Assembly: GCA_035578175.1 (NCBI GenBank)
Contig: JAQMRL010000001.1
Span: 431,967,545-432,031,544, forward strand
Origin: Catonia carolina
Lineage: Eukaryota > Arthropoda > Insecta > Hemiptera > Achilidae
DNA length: 64,000 nt
Reading direction: 5' to 3'
Shown here piece after piece: positions 35,718-46,929 of this stretch (position 1 is the stretch's first letter; each line of letters starts with the position of its first letter). Below the pieces are notes generated by a model. It was not told where the DNA came from, searched no databases, and saw only the letters and a list, made by a program, of their open reading frames with translations. The position numbers were made by a program, and so were the translations under genes.

Positions 35718-36066
35718 TTATTATTGTTGTTGTTGTTTAGGTCATCAGCCGAAAGGCTGGTTTGAACCTGTAGAGGTTTTACTAAGTAAAACGAGGAGTG
35801 AGGTGGTTTACAGTTGCCTTCCTCACTGAATGGAAAAGTATGCTTATTAGCACGCCGGGCCCTCTGAAAAGCACATATTTTCCACTCTGCAAATGACGCC
35901 TTCACTTCATTCACCACAGGGTCTTGCTGTATAATGAAATTCATTACTTTCAGAGGAGATAACTCTGATTAGTGTCTTTTACACCTCTACCTCTTCTGTT
36001 CTTAAATCATTCAGTCATTTAATTGGCTGACCACGTGATAAGAAACAGAACATTTATTTTAGCCCT
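35718..36066 (-). mobile_element. SINE-D family copy
   Basis: Reverse orientation, starting at its (AAC)n tail (GTTGTTGTTGTTTAGGTCATC on plus) and running back to GCAGGGCT. It carries the open mini-frame with PDPVVNEVKASFAEWK and SSFYLVKPLQVQTSLSADDL. Its distal part is the left arm of a near-perfect palindrome. Confidence 0.8.
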
Positions 36067-36185
36067 GCAACGAACAATAAATGTTCTGTTTCTTATCACG
36101 TGGTCAGCCAATTAAATGACTGAATCATTTAAGAACAGAAGAGGTAAAGGTGTAAAAGACACTAATCAGAGTTATCTCCTCTGAA
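35949..36185. repeat. 237-bp near-perfect palindrome of SINE-D
   Basis: Arms of 110 bp (35949-36058 and 36076-36185) are reverse complements with about two mismatches, around a 17-bp centre. The left arm belongs to the SINE-D copy at 35718-36066. The right arm is the same sequence in opposite orientation and stops abruptly after CTCCTCTGAA. Confidence 0.92.
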
Positions 36186-37117
36186 TTATTATTAGAATAA
36201 TATAGAACTATTATTATACTATATTACTATTATTCTTAGTATTATTATAACAAGATAGTTCCGTAATTTTCGTTGTTATTTGTAACAGGAGAAACTAATA
36301 AAAAATACCATCATAATTATTATATTCTTTCTTTTTACATTCTATCAACAACACACCGCTCGTGATAAACTGTTTGAAAGACTAATACAGGTGACTCTTA
36401 GTATCGCACCCAAATATTAGAGTTCAAGCGTATCTTTCAGTGATTTTTGTAATTGCGTAAGTAATACAGTGTAAGAGATAAGGTGCTCTTGCTCGTAGGA
36501 TTTAGGATTTAGGATTTTGTTTCTATTTGAGTTGGTAATAGGTTTTAAAGGAGGAAGGAGAAGAAGAAGTCCTCGGCTCAGTTCTCAGGGCCAATCCAAT
36601 CTTCTCTTCTTTACGGGAAGTAACTTTACGAGGGTAAGGGTGATAGTGTCAGGTCGGTGCAGGTTTACGCCCTCACATCTCGTATAAGGTACACGGTATT
36701 GCTAACAGAACCTCGTTCCCGCTTTAAACAGAACATCTCTCCTATCTACTACAACTAGCCGGATACACTTTGCCAGCAAAATCATTTTCTTTTTTTCTTT
36801 CCTTCTTGCTTTCTTTCTTTCATTCTTCTTTTTATTTTATACTTATTCTACAATCTCCTTCATGTGAAAACCAGTAACCATATATTGGTTTTCTATTACT
36901 TTGAATCACTGTTTCAAAAACTCTGTTTATTCTTCATATTATTTGCTTAATCAACTTCATTCTCTTTTAACTGAATGTTTTCATACAAAATATAAATGTT
37001 CTGACACCATATCTACAATAATACACAAACACAAATATAAAACTACAATAGTAATAATTTAAGTACCCTATAAATTAAATTAATTTAAATAACATAATAA
37101 TAAATTAAATAACAGGC
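36186..37117. other. spacer
   Basis: 36545-36780 is less AT-rich with no recognised frame; the remainder is AT-rich. Confidence 0.4.
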
Positions 37118-37735
37118 AAGTGGAGTGTTAAATAATTTTCACTCGATCTGCTAGTTTCAGGGCTACAAAATATAGTTCTGTTTCTTATCACATGGTCAGC
37201 CAATTGCATAACTGAAATATTTAAGCATAGAAGAGGTGTTTATTACGTCATCAGCCGAAAGGCTGATTTGAACCTGTAGAGGTTTTACTAAGTAAAACGA
37301 GGAGTGAGGTGGTTTACAATTGCCTTCCTCACTGAATGGTAAAGTACTCTTATCAGCATGCCGGGCCCTCTGAAAATCACATATATTTTCCACTCTGCAA
37401 ATAACACTTTCACTTCATTCACCACAGGGTCCGGCTGTATAATGAAATTCATTACTTTCCGAGGAGATAACTCTGATTAGTGTCTTTTACACCTCTACCT
37501 CTTCTGTTCTTAAATCATTCAGTCATTTAATTGGCTGACCATGTGATAAGAAACAGAACTATTTTTTTTAGCCCTGCAAGGAACAGATTGAGTGTAAAAA
37601 ATTTGACTTTCCACCTGTCTGTTATGGGCAGATAGAAGAGGCAGAGGTTTAAAAGACACTAGTCAGAGTTATCTCCTCTGAGATTAATGAATTTTATTAT
37701 ACAGTCAGACCCTGTGGTGAATGACTTAATGAGAT
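37118..37735 (+). mobile_element. SINE-D copy (5' half) split by another SINE-D
   Basis: 37118-37236 is the plus-strand start of SINE-D. The sequence resumes at 37632 (ATAGAAGAGGCAGAGG) and runs to about 37735, where it is truncated after CCCTGTGGTGAATGA. The interruption is the minus-strand copy 37237-37631. Confidence 0.8.
37237..37631 (-). mobile_element. complete SINE-D inserted into SINE-D
   Basis: A 395-bp full copy in reverse orientation, flanked by identical ATAGAAGAGG at 37227-37236 and 37632-37641. The 10-bp target duplication defines the element ends: it starts CTGCCCATAACAGACAGGTG and ends with TAATAAACA-type tail (read on its own strand). Confidence 0.88.
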
Positions 37736-38129
37736 TAAGAACTTTAAGACTTTTTTAAATTAATTTTATTATTTTTACCTTAATTTTTATTTCGGTTTGA
37801 ATATCTTATATAGTAAATACAGTTTACAGTTAATTTTAGTTTATAATTAAGTAGGCCTACTTTTTTTCTAACATCTGAGATTATTTACAATCAGTTAAAA
37901 ACAAAAACTGTAAGTAAATTACATGAACAGGTTTACATGATGAAGACAATACCCAATGGTATTGCTTCGGAAAGGAAAAAATAAGTATAATTTTTGAAAA
38001 AATTAACTAGACAAAATATGAATAACATTAATAGAAAAGGTAACCAAATTAATAACGGTGATAGTAGAATGTGTAGAGGAAGAAGATGTTAATAAAGATG
38101 ATGTTGATGTCGATATAGACTTCAATTAT
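37736..38129. other. AT-rich spacer
   Basis: Nothing recognised. TAGGCCTA at 37852-37859. Confidence 0.4.
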
Positions 38130-38525
38130 TTAAAATGTAGGTCAGTCGGTAAATCTAAAAGGAAGGTCAAGCAATTTTATTCGTTTTAGTCGTGCCAAGT
38201 CTTCGCTATTATCAAGTAAATTAAGTGCCAATGAATTCGGGTGATCTGCTAATTTTTCTTAATATTTAGAACTTAGCTGGGTAATTTCTTCTTTCACGGT
38301 GTTGACACATAAGTCCTTATGCAATGCATCATTTGTCACATACCATGGAGCATTTGCTATTATCCGTCAAACTTTCGACTAAAAACGTTGGATGATAGCA
38401 TGATTCGATTTCCCAGTTGATCCCTAAAGTGGTAACCCATTAAACCCACAGCGGTTTCAGTATGGCTTTGTACAGTAGAAGCTTACTCTCTAATGACAGG
38501 CTGTGAACGTTTGTTCATCATTCAA
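38130..38525 (-). mobile_element. Jockey-like LINE ORF2 C-terminal fragment
   Basis: Minus translation LSLESKLLLYKAILKPLWV, then (frame changes) APWYVTNDALHKDLCVNTVK, LADHPNSLALNLLDNSEDLA and RLKRIKLLDLPFRF. This parallels the tail of the 533-codon RT frame, so it is the same family, decayed. Confidence 0.7.
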
Positions 38526-39794
38526 TACAAATCTCTCAGCTTCAATCCTACTGTTAGGCCTACTGTTTAGAGTTAAGTTTTTGAAGCACACTACTGAGTT
38601 GGTTTTAATTGAAAAATTTTATAATTCAGACTTTTATCGTTTTTGCTTAAAGTTAATTCTTGAATTTAAAAACTAATTGCATATAATTATATCTTGTTAA
38701 AACAATAACCCCACCTATAAAGTAGAACAAATTGTTTAATGAACAGCACTATTTTTCTGTGTAATTTTATTTTATAATATACCGTATATAAACGGAAGAA
38801 TAATGTAGAACATAAATTAAAATGTATAATACATCTTTTTATTGCTAAACGCTAGTTTATGAAGCTAATTAAAAAATTAATTTAAGATAATTAATTAAGA
38901 CAGATCTTCTAAAGAGAAATATTTTTTTTTAATTGAAAATATTATGTGTATTTTAATTAATTTGTTTATTACGAAATCACTTAGTGCTTTCTTAATAAAT
39001 TATAATTTGTGATTTCATTAGTTGAAAAATATCAAAAATTAATAAAGTGCTATGATACACCTGCATAATGAAAGAATGGACAACAATGGCAGATATTTTT
39101 AATTAAAATTCTGAAAAATAATGTTTAATCGCTTACCATGTAAGAAAAAGACGGTAATTTTAATACTCCCCATCCGTTTTAACAGTACAGCAGCGCAGCG
39201 AAAAGTTAGCAGTTGTTGAATTTTAGTCAGAAAGAAACTAATTAAATGAGTCGTGTTGTATAAATGTAAGTTGGCCCGTTAAACTAAACAAAAAAAAGAA
39301 CGGAAAGAACTTGATTATGCCGCAAATTACAAGCTACAGAACAACACGATCCATCAAAATACAAATTCAACATCTGACTTAATCTGCTTTACTGAGACAA
39401 AAATGTTCTTCATGCATAAAAATCTTCATGTACTCGTGTATACAATTAAGGTTTGATTATAAAAATATTGTAATTTTTTAATTAACTTATATTTTGTCTT
39501 TTAAATAAAGGGAAGAAAACTTTTTTCAGTTGTTGTGTTTAAAAGACATGATTGCTTTTAAGTAATATTGAAGTTTATATTGCTTTTAGCTTTCTTTATT
39601 AAATTTTCGTAAATCGTTTTATATTTAATTTTCCTCTTTCAAATTTTGAAAGAACTTCATTAAAAATGTATTTGTAATTTTGTTACCTTTGTAAATTAAT
39701 ATTAATACATTTTCAGATCAATCACAAACATACATATTTTTATTCTTCTTTGCTGGCCGTATAAGTGTCTTGTGGTATTTTGTTGGAGACACGA
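38526..39794. other. AT-rich spacer
   Basis: Nothing recognised; TAGGCCTA at 38555-38562. Confidence 0.4.
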
Positions 39795-39954
39795 TTTTTA
39801 CTTTCTCTTGCCTATATGAATATATAGGAAGGATAGTATTGCTTTCATGTCGATTTTTCGAAATCGAGTTTTCACCGGATCTACACGTTTTCAGACCCCC
39901 TGAACCCAAAAAACATGTTTTTAGCGATTGGTCTCTGTGTGTGTTTGTGTGTGT

Positions 39955-40002
<48 letters not shown>

Positions 40003-40780
40003 AAAATATCTCAAGAACGGAACATCGTACGAACTTGAAACTTGAAACTTAAGTTACATACCACTACCGGACCCGACACGAACAATTTCATCAAAATTGG
40101 TTAACCGGAAGTAGTAGTTTATTCGTATAATTTTTCACTTTTTTGCGATTTTCTCAAAAACTGGTCTACGATTTTTTTTTAAATCGCCTAGTTTACTCAA
40201 TTTTTTATTCTCTACAAGATAGGGTAGGCGCCATGTTTGCTGAAATTCTTGATGAGGCTATTTTCACGTAAAAAAAGTGTTTTTTTTTTAAGATTACGGC
40301 TTTAATATGTATTATAGCGCAAAAATGTATATAATAAAAAATGTAGAGAATTTAAAATTCTACAACTTTTATTTCTAACATTTTTTTGTATAACGCTTAC
40401 ATTAGCGGTAATTAACGATTTTCTGTTTTCCTCACGAAAACGTGTGAAAAATCGATTTTTTTAAGATTTCGGCCTTAGTATGCATTTTATGACAAAAGTT
40501 TATATATTTAAATTTATAGAAAATTATAACATCTACAACTTTTATTTAGAGCATTTTTTTCTACAGAGAGTAGTTTAGTGTGAAAGAGTGATTTTCCGTA
40601 TTTTTAAGCCAAACTGAGGTTTATTTTCATTTTGCGTCTTTCACTCATGATTAAAATTAGGTTATGTTTATTGAGGTTAGTTTTTTGTTTATTTCTAATG
40701 TTTTATTACTATTGTTAGGTTTATTGTTAATTATTTGCATTGGCAAGAGAAAGTTGTGTGAGTGTTTCACACCAGATTTT
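39795..40780 (+). mobile_element. HINE/DINE-1-like element, copy 3 (full length)
   Basis: Starts TTTTTACTTTCTCTTGCCTA with the 5' hairpin, has the GT/GC microsatellite near 39935-40000, both ~175-bp units, GGCAAGAGAAAG and the terminal stem-loop ending CACACCAGATTTT. Lies between T-rich flanks. Confidence 0.75.
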
Positions 40781-41062
40781 TTCCATATTTATCGACTTCT
40801 TATATATTCTCAATTTTGTTGAGATAGCTCTTCACACTATTTGCCCGGACTTATTATAGTCTCAATCTTGTTCTTTTCTCTTCCAAAACTTTCTTGAAAT
40901 TTTCTTACAGTATCTGTTCTTCTTTATACAAAAATGAAACATACATAATATGAATTTATAGCGTTCATACATAATATGAATATATTCCAAACGGAATAAC
41001 AGGTTCTTTTACTATCTGGTTATAAAAAATTATGAACTTCTTTTAGATATTTTAACATGTGA

Positions 41063-41465
41063 TGCCTGTAACAGGCAGGTGGAGTGTTAAATTATTTTCA
41101 CTTTATCTGCTTGTTCCAGGACTACAAAAAAATAGCTGTTTGTTATTACGTAGTCAGTTAATTCAATGACCAAACCTTTTAAGAACAGAGAGGTAGAGAT
41201 TTAAAAGACACTACTCAGTGTTATCTTCTCTATGAGTAAAGAATTTCATCATTATGCAGCCAGATCCTGTGGTGAATGAAGTGATTTGTTATTTGCAGAT
41301 AGGAAAGTAGATCCTTTTCAGAGAGTTTGGCATGCTGATAAGCATACTTTTCCACTCAGTGAGAAAGTCGCTGGTAAATCACCTCAATCCTCGTTTTACT
41401 TAGTAAAGCCTCTAGAGGTTCCAACTATCATTTCGGCTGATGACCGAAATAGAAACAGGAAAACT
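41063..41465 (+). mobile_element. SINE-D family copy
   Basis: Begins GCCTGTAACAGGCAGGTGGA and ends TTTCGGCTGATGACC followed by a weak A-rich tail. More diverged than the 35.7-37.6 kb copies. Confidence 0.75.
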
Positions 41466-42153
41466 ATTTATTAACAAACTAAAAAATTGAAATAAACTGT
41501 TACACTTATCACTATTGGTAAATTAAAATTTAATTATTTATACTAAATTGGTTACAAAATGTTATTTATAAATTAACATTTAATACTAAACTTAAACTAA
41601 AGAAAAAATTGGTCATGTACATTTAATAAATTATTAATGTTACGTGTAATACCAAATACAGAGTACCTGAATTCTGAATACGAAGAACTGCTTAATCGTA
41701 AAACATTAAGCACTAAACTGGTTTTACGATTAACACTATAAAATGTACTGGCTTCATTCACATTCGTGTTACAACTTTAAATGAATCAATGAAAGAATCG
41801 ATTCTTTTATGTATTTTAGGCTAGTTTTCTAATTTCTAGAAAAATGAGGAAACTTGGAAACTAACAGAACAGGAAACAACAACATTTTAAATAAATTATC
41901 TTGTCATCTTACTCTCAGATAATTCAAAAGATGTTCACCGACTGAAAATACATTCCTACGGACTTATTTTAAGGTGACAAGACGTCACCTGAAATAAAAT
42001 CTACGAAATTTCTCCATTGGGAACGTTTAGGAACTTTGGGGGGGGGGGGTTTCTTTGGTCATGGTATATTATAAAAAGGAAACACATCTACTTATTATTT
42101 TACATAAAAATACATTATAGATTTTGCTGTAATATAAAAACTGCAATGCAACA
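41466..42153. other. AT-rich spacer with a G10 run
   Basis: G homopolymer at 42041-42050; otherwise nothing recognised. Confidence 0.4.
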
Positions 42154-42929
42154 TTAAGGGGGGCAGAACATTTTCATTATCCTTATACCTGCAATACTAA
42201 CTTAAGTAGATTTATTGTAGGAACCGTTAAAGCTACAAAGCTGAGCTTTTGCACACCTATCTACAGTACCTTTTTACAAATTCGTACCAGAGCTTTTTCA
42301 TTTATCTTTATCCAATTTAAAAATGATTTTTTTTCCTCAAAAAATGTTCAAATGTAGCCTACATTTTTTAATGAAAAAGACACAAAAAAATAAAAATCCC
42401 AAATTTTTAAAATACCTCTGGAGTAAATACACACCTTAGTACTAAAATGTAGTATGCGAAATTTCACACTGCTATGTAGGATGATTCCTGAAATAAGTGT
42501 ACCTAAAGTCAAATAATACAATATGCGAAAAATGCGAATATAGTAAAAGCATAGCATAACACCGCAACAGAAACACCTATTTCCAATTGGAAATTACTTC
42601 CAAACAAAAACACACCAATATTTTATCTTGCGTTACTGCTGATTCCGATGCGTTCTAGAAATTGTTGTTTTTCTATGACTGCGATCTCCGTAATGTTTAG
42701 AGTTGTAACGTGATTATATTAACCCCAATTTACCAGAATTGAAAACGTGAAAAAATATTGAAATAAACACTAACGTACCCCACCAACGTAAAAACATATG
42801 TTTTTCTCAACAGAAAAAGCAACCAATGTCGTCTTATATATCAATTGAAATAGGGAAAAACAATCTATAAATATATGGTAAAATTTAAAATATTAATATA
42901 TTTTATTAAAATCAGTCTGCTTCCCTTAA
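42154..42929. mobile_element. TTAA-flanked TIR element, candidate 1
   Basis: TTAA at 42154-42157 and 42926-42929 bounds a 768-bp segment. Its ends are GGGGGGCAGA and, reversed, GGGAAGCAGA (8 of 10 identical, both differences transitions). No transposase frame. TTAA targets occur in the piggyBac and Kolobok superfamilies. No empty site is available in the window. Confidence 0.45.
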
Positions 42930-43811
42930 AATCATTTGAAATTTGGGTGAATGATTGATCTTTAAAAATTCCATGTAAGTTTTTTACTCTGTTATAGACT
43001 GTAAATAGGTAAAAATAAAAAAATTACAATTCATAAGATGATATTTAATTTACAACAGCGCACCTCAAAAATATTTTTGTGTAGGCTAATACAGCATAAA
43101 ATATTGGTACACAAGCAAATTTCATTTGCTGGGAAAGAGGAAAATGAATTGGCTACAGTCTATATGTAAATTATATTGGATATATTTTGTTAAATAAATT
43201 TTATTTAAATAGGTATTCCATTTTGAATTCGATTTTATCATACAGACAGATGTTGGAGCGCAGCGAAATTTAATTCCCTATGACAGATATACAGTAGTGA
43301 AAATCAATTATTCACAAGTACATTTCAAATTAAATGTAAATGCATTATTCATTACGCATTATTATTCAATTAATATTTATTTTCATTAAATCAACGTTTA
43401 AAATCATTGTTTGTATCCAACTACTCCACCAGGTAAAATGAGAATATTTAAATACAAACCAAATTATTGTAAAAACAAACTCTAAATGTAAAAATATTTC
43501 AAAATATATTCCCTTTAAAATACCTTGCTTTTTAAAATTGCAAGTAATTATAAAAACATTTTGGTATCCACCATTTTGTCTTTACAAGCAACACTACATT
43601 TTAACATCACTTTTTGGTTTACATAAGTTTGCTATTTCAAATCTTGCAATATGGTCACCCATTCGATATCATAAAAAAAGTATTGTACAGTTCGTTTGAT
43701 TTATCTAAATGTATGATCGTAATTAATGCGTGACATTAATACGAAATAGATAATTTAGTGTAAAGTTTTATGTACCAATTGTAATAAATGTGAATTATCT
43801 TTTTGGTCTTT
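42930..43811. other. AT-rich spacer
   Basis: Nothing recognised. Confidence 0.4.
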
Positions 43812-43825
43812 CATTTTTATTACGG

Positions 43826-43833
43826 TAGGCCTA
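43826..43833. repeat. TAGGCCTA octamer, 6-bp insertion versus paralogue
   Basis: LINE J2 copies at 21130 read (reversed) ATTACGGTACTGTACATTG. This copy reads ATTACGGTAGGCCTACTGTA..., exactly 6 bp longer. Confidence 0.8.
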
Positions 43834-43894
43834 CTGTACATTGAGCTGCACAACTTCCCTATATGATATTTAAATGGTGGTGCGGAATTTCGCT

Positions 43895-44194
43895 TTAAAA
43901 TGTAAACAAACTACAAAACACGTGGCGACGCCGTGCACAACTACACACATGCACAACAAACATCAGTTGAATCGGTAAACGATTTCGATCAGAATGAAAA
44001 ACCTACCGGAACAAAAAATTAACATATAAAATCCTTGAAATCTCCTCTATCGATCGATATATATATATCGATAGGGATCAACCTAGTCATTGTGTCGTAC
44101 TATCGAATTTTCTAAACGTCGCACAGCGCGACGCTATCACTTCAGAAAGGGAAGAGAAGGTCGCAATTGCGACGTTCATCAGTTGTAGGGTTAA
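43895..44194. mobile_element. 292-bp insertion between TTAA duplicates
   Basis: Relative to the other J2 copies (TTTAAGGAGA), this copy has TTAA, 292 bp, TTAA, then GGAGA. The inserted piece contains TCGATCGATATATATATATC and CpG-rich words. Its ends (AATGTAAAC / GTTGTAGGG) do not form a convincing TIR, so the class is uncertain. Confidence 0.5.
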
Positions 44195-44971
44195 GGAGAA
44201 AAGGTACCCAGTGGTACATTCTCCGTTTAAAACTTCAGGTTTGTCCGTTATTCAGACCAAGAGGTCTCTACTCCATTTCCGCTTTAGAGTCGCACAGTTG
44301 GGAAGTTCCTTGTAACTAGATCACGGGTTAGTTAGTTTGGATGGTCATCTAATCTTTCGTGAAATGTAGTCTACTATACAAGGATGTGGTTAGCTCCTTT
44401 ACTGTCGGAATCTTGAAATCGTCGTGGAGGGTTTTATTACTTACATGAAAAGGAGCGCCAAAAGTAAGTCTTAAGAATTTTGATTGAAAGGCCTCGATCG
44501 ACTTTAAATTACTCTCTGCCGCTAATCCAAAAAGCTGGACACCATAATTCCAGATTGTTCTTAAATCTGGACTTATGGTGTCCAACTTATGGACTTCTAG
44601 TGAATTTTTAATCCGAATATTTCTTTTTTATTGAAAAAAATCTGTTTTTAAAATTACTGTCGTGAAGTCTAGTAAGAGCAATGTACTCATAATATTGCAA
44701 AATAATTCGTGATTAATCTATAAATATTTAATGTAATAAGGTGTTTAGTTAAGAATAGGTTGTTTATTTATGTATAGGTTGCCTTCATTTCTACGAAATT
44801 GTGCATTGTGTGGGGTGGAGTGTGTTGAACAAGAATAGTGAACTGCAATGTTGAGATGTTTTGAAAAGGAATTCTAAGAAATCAAATATAGGAGAAAAGT
44901 TTGTATTTATTTTATTCCTTTTCCGGGGTTAACAAAGCTTTTGTTAGAAGGTCTCGTAATTGAGACCGCAG

Positions 44972-45906
44972 TATACGAGGTGTGATTGGAAAGTTTTAAG
45001 AATGGGCTTGTAATGGTACAATGGTGGTACTTATGCTACTGTGATGCATCTCCTTCAAAATAGTCCCCTTCCGACTGAACACACCAACTCCAACGGTGTT
45101 TCCACTTTTGGAACGTTTTCCACTTTTTTCCTGGAGTGTGTTAAGAACGCTCTCCGTATTTGCCTGGATGTCTTCAATCGAGTCAAATCGCTTCCCTTTC
45201 AGTGAAAATTTCAGTTTAGGAAACAGGTAGAAATCCGCAGGGGCCAAATCAGGGGAATATGGCGGTTGTGGAAGCACAGGAATGTTAAATTTGGTCAAAA
45301 ATTCAACGATGGAGAAGGCATGATGAGCCGGAGCATTGTCATGGTGTAGAACCCAACTCCTGTCTTTCCACAATGCAGGCCTTTCTTCCGCACCTTTTCG
45401 TGCAAACGCTGAAGGACACATTTGTAGTATTCCTGGTTAATTGTCTGTCCTCCAGGCATAAATTCATGATGCACAATACCGGTAGAATCGACAAAATCAC
45501 CAACATTGTTCGGACCGTGGTTCATCTTCAAATGATTCGCGGCCATTTTTAAACCTGTTGAACCAGACAAAAACATTTGACTGGCTCATACAATTATCTT
45601 CAAAAGCTGTTTTTAATAGTTCGTAAGTCTCAGAAGCTGATTTCCCGGTTTTGAAACAAAATTTCATACAAACTCGTTGCTCCGTTTTTACGTCCATTTT
45701 CACGCAGACAGAATCCGGCAACAAGCACTAACAGACCCGCACTCAACCAGCTGCCACAGCGAACTGAATAAAGGAAATGCAGTTTCCTGTCAGAGGGCGT
45801 TCAAGGATAAGGCAATGACTCACTCCCCACTCTCCGTGTACCCACCCGCCAAACAAATAAGCAGTAGCAAATCCATTCTTAAAACTTTCCAATCACACCT
45901 CGTATA
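44972..45906 (-). mobile_element. mariner element, internally deleted, perfect TIRs
   Basis: The ends are inverted repeats identical over 34 bp (44972-45005 and 45873-45906, beginning TATACGAGGTGTGATTGGAA), with a TA duplication; element proper 931 bp. Repeat Q copy 1 shows the empty site (GCAGG-TATAAATACAG). The identical TIRs suggest recent mobilisation in trans. Confidence 0.92.
44996..45724 (-). pseudogene. mariner transposase remnant
   Basis: Minus-strand reading: N-terminal helix-turn-helix part MDVKTEQRVCMKFCFKTGKS...NVFVWFNRFKNGRESFEDEP. Then a frame change to VGDFVDSTGIVHHEFMPGGQ...LQRLHEKVRKK, another to WVLHHDNAPAH (second catalytic Asp) and PPYSPDLAPADFYLFPKLK (third Asp, D34D spacing), ending near NTLQEKSGKR. 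The stretch with the first Asp (GDE-W-type) is deleted, and at least two frameshifts separate the parts. Full-length mariner transposases are about 345 aa; this encodes roughly 240. Catalytically dead, but the TIRs are intact. Confidence 0.85.
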
Positions 45907-46098
45907 AACAGTTATCGGCTTTGTAGTGGGCTAGTCAATAGTGAACTTGCAAATGAAAGTGTTGGACCGTTCGAAATGGTGCCGTTACGGGACTGGTTAT
46001 GTGTTATGCTTATTGTGAGTACGGATGGTAGCAAGTTTTTGTGTATAGGTAATCGTTTTGGTTATTAAAAACAGTAATATATTGTTAGTCAAGTTGGT

Positions 46099-46929
46099 TT
46101 AAGGGAAAATTGCACGATGGTTTTACTGAAAATTTTTGTTTTATTATATTTTTCAGTAGTTTAGGCCTAGATCTACCAGAAAAAATTAAATTACGTCAAA
46201 AAAATAATTTTTTTTATCAGGTTTACCCAGAAAAATTATCATATTACCAAGAACGAATATTTTTCATAATTTTATTCTGTTCGTTTTAGTGCAAAGGAAA
46301 TTTTAGTTTTTTTTTTAAATATCTGTATCACTATTTTTAATATTCTCAGCTGTTGGCTCAGCTTTCTAACCAAATGTTGATGGGAAATTTACTTGTTTGT
46401 GTATATTTTGTTTTTGATTTCTGTGTCATCTTGCTTTTTGCCTTTTCCTGTAAATTTAGATTTTTAACACTTAAGTTAATTTTCCTCAGAAACCAACTAA
46501 CCTACCAGACTGAAATTTTTACCAGTTAAATATTTTGTATATCCACGTACCGACATTTTTATGACTTCCTTAGGTGGTCCAAAAATTAGTAATACGCGAA
46601 AAACGTACAAAAATATCTGTAAAAATTATATGATATTCGTTGCTTTTTTTTAAAATGTTATGGTCCAAAAGGTTAAATTTAAAACAAGTCAGTAGTTAGA
46701 GACACACGACAAATATAAGTGACAAAAAGTTTCATTTCCGTATAATTTACCAAATCTATGAACAATGTATCTAAAAAGAAAAAATTTATCATTAAAGTAG
46801 GCCTAATAAGTGTAATAAGCAATAAGTGTGTAAAGTTTCATTTCCCTATAATTTACCAATTCTATGAACAATGTACCTAAAAAGAGAAAATTTATCATTG
46901 GCGGAAAACAAAGTACAGTCTCCCCTTAA
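46099..46929. mobile_element. TTAA-flanked TIR element, candidate 2
   Basis: TTAA at 46099-46102 and 46926-46929; the 823-bp insert has ends GGGAAAATTGCAC and (reversed) GGGGAGACTGTAC, matching at 9 of 13 with all differences transitions. Repeat Q copy 1 at 18601-18620 has one uninterrupted TTAA (GTTGATTTAAGCTT), a related empty site. Inside, 46729-46795 and 46835-46900 are a diverged tandem duplication with ~106-bp period. No transposase frame; piggyBac or Kolobok-type MITE inferred. Confidence 0.7.

Larger units (their letters stand above)
43812..44600 (-). mobile_element. Jockey-like LINE (family J2), interrupted
   Basis: Minus copy: 3' UTR end at 43812-43898, then a 292-bp insertion, then the ORF2 tail (RTIWNYGVQLFGLAAESNLK, IEAFQSKFLRLTFGAPFHVS, LHDDFKIPTVKELTTS) up to 44600. 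The C-terminal RRLK-KWSRD region is damaged. Same family as 14093-14545. Confidence 0.75.
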
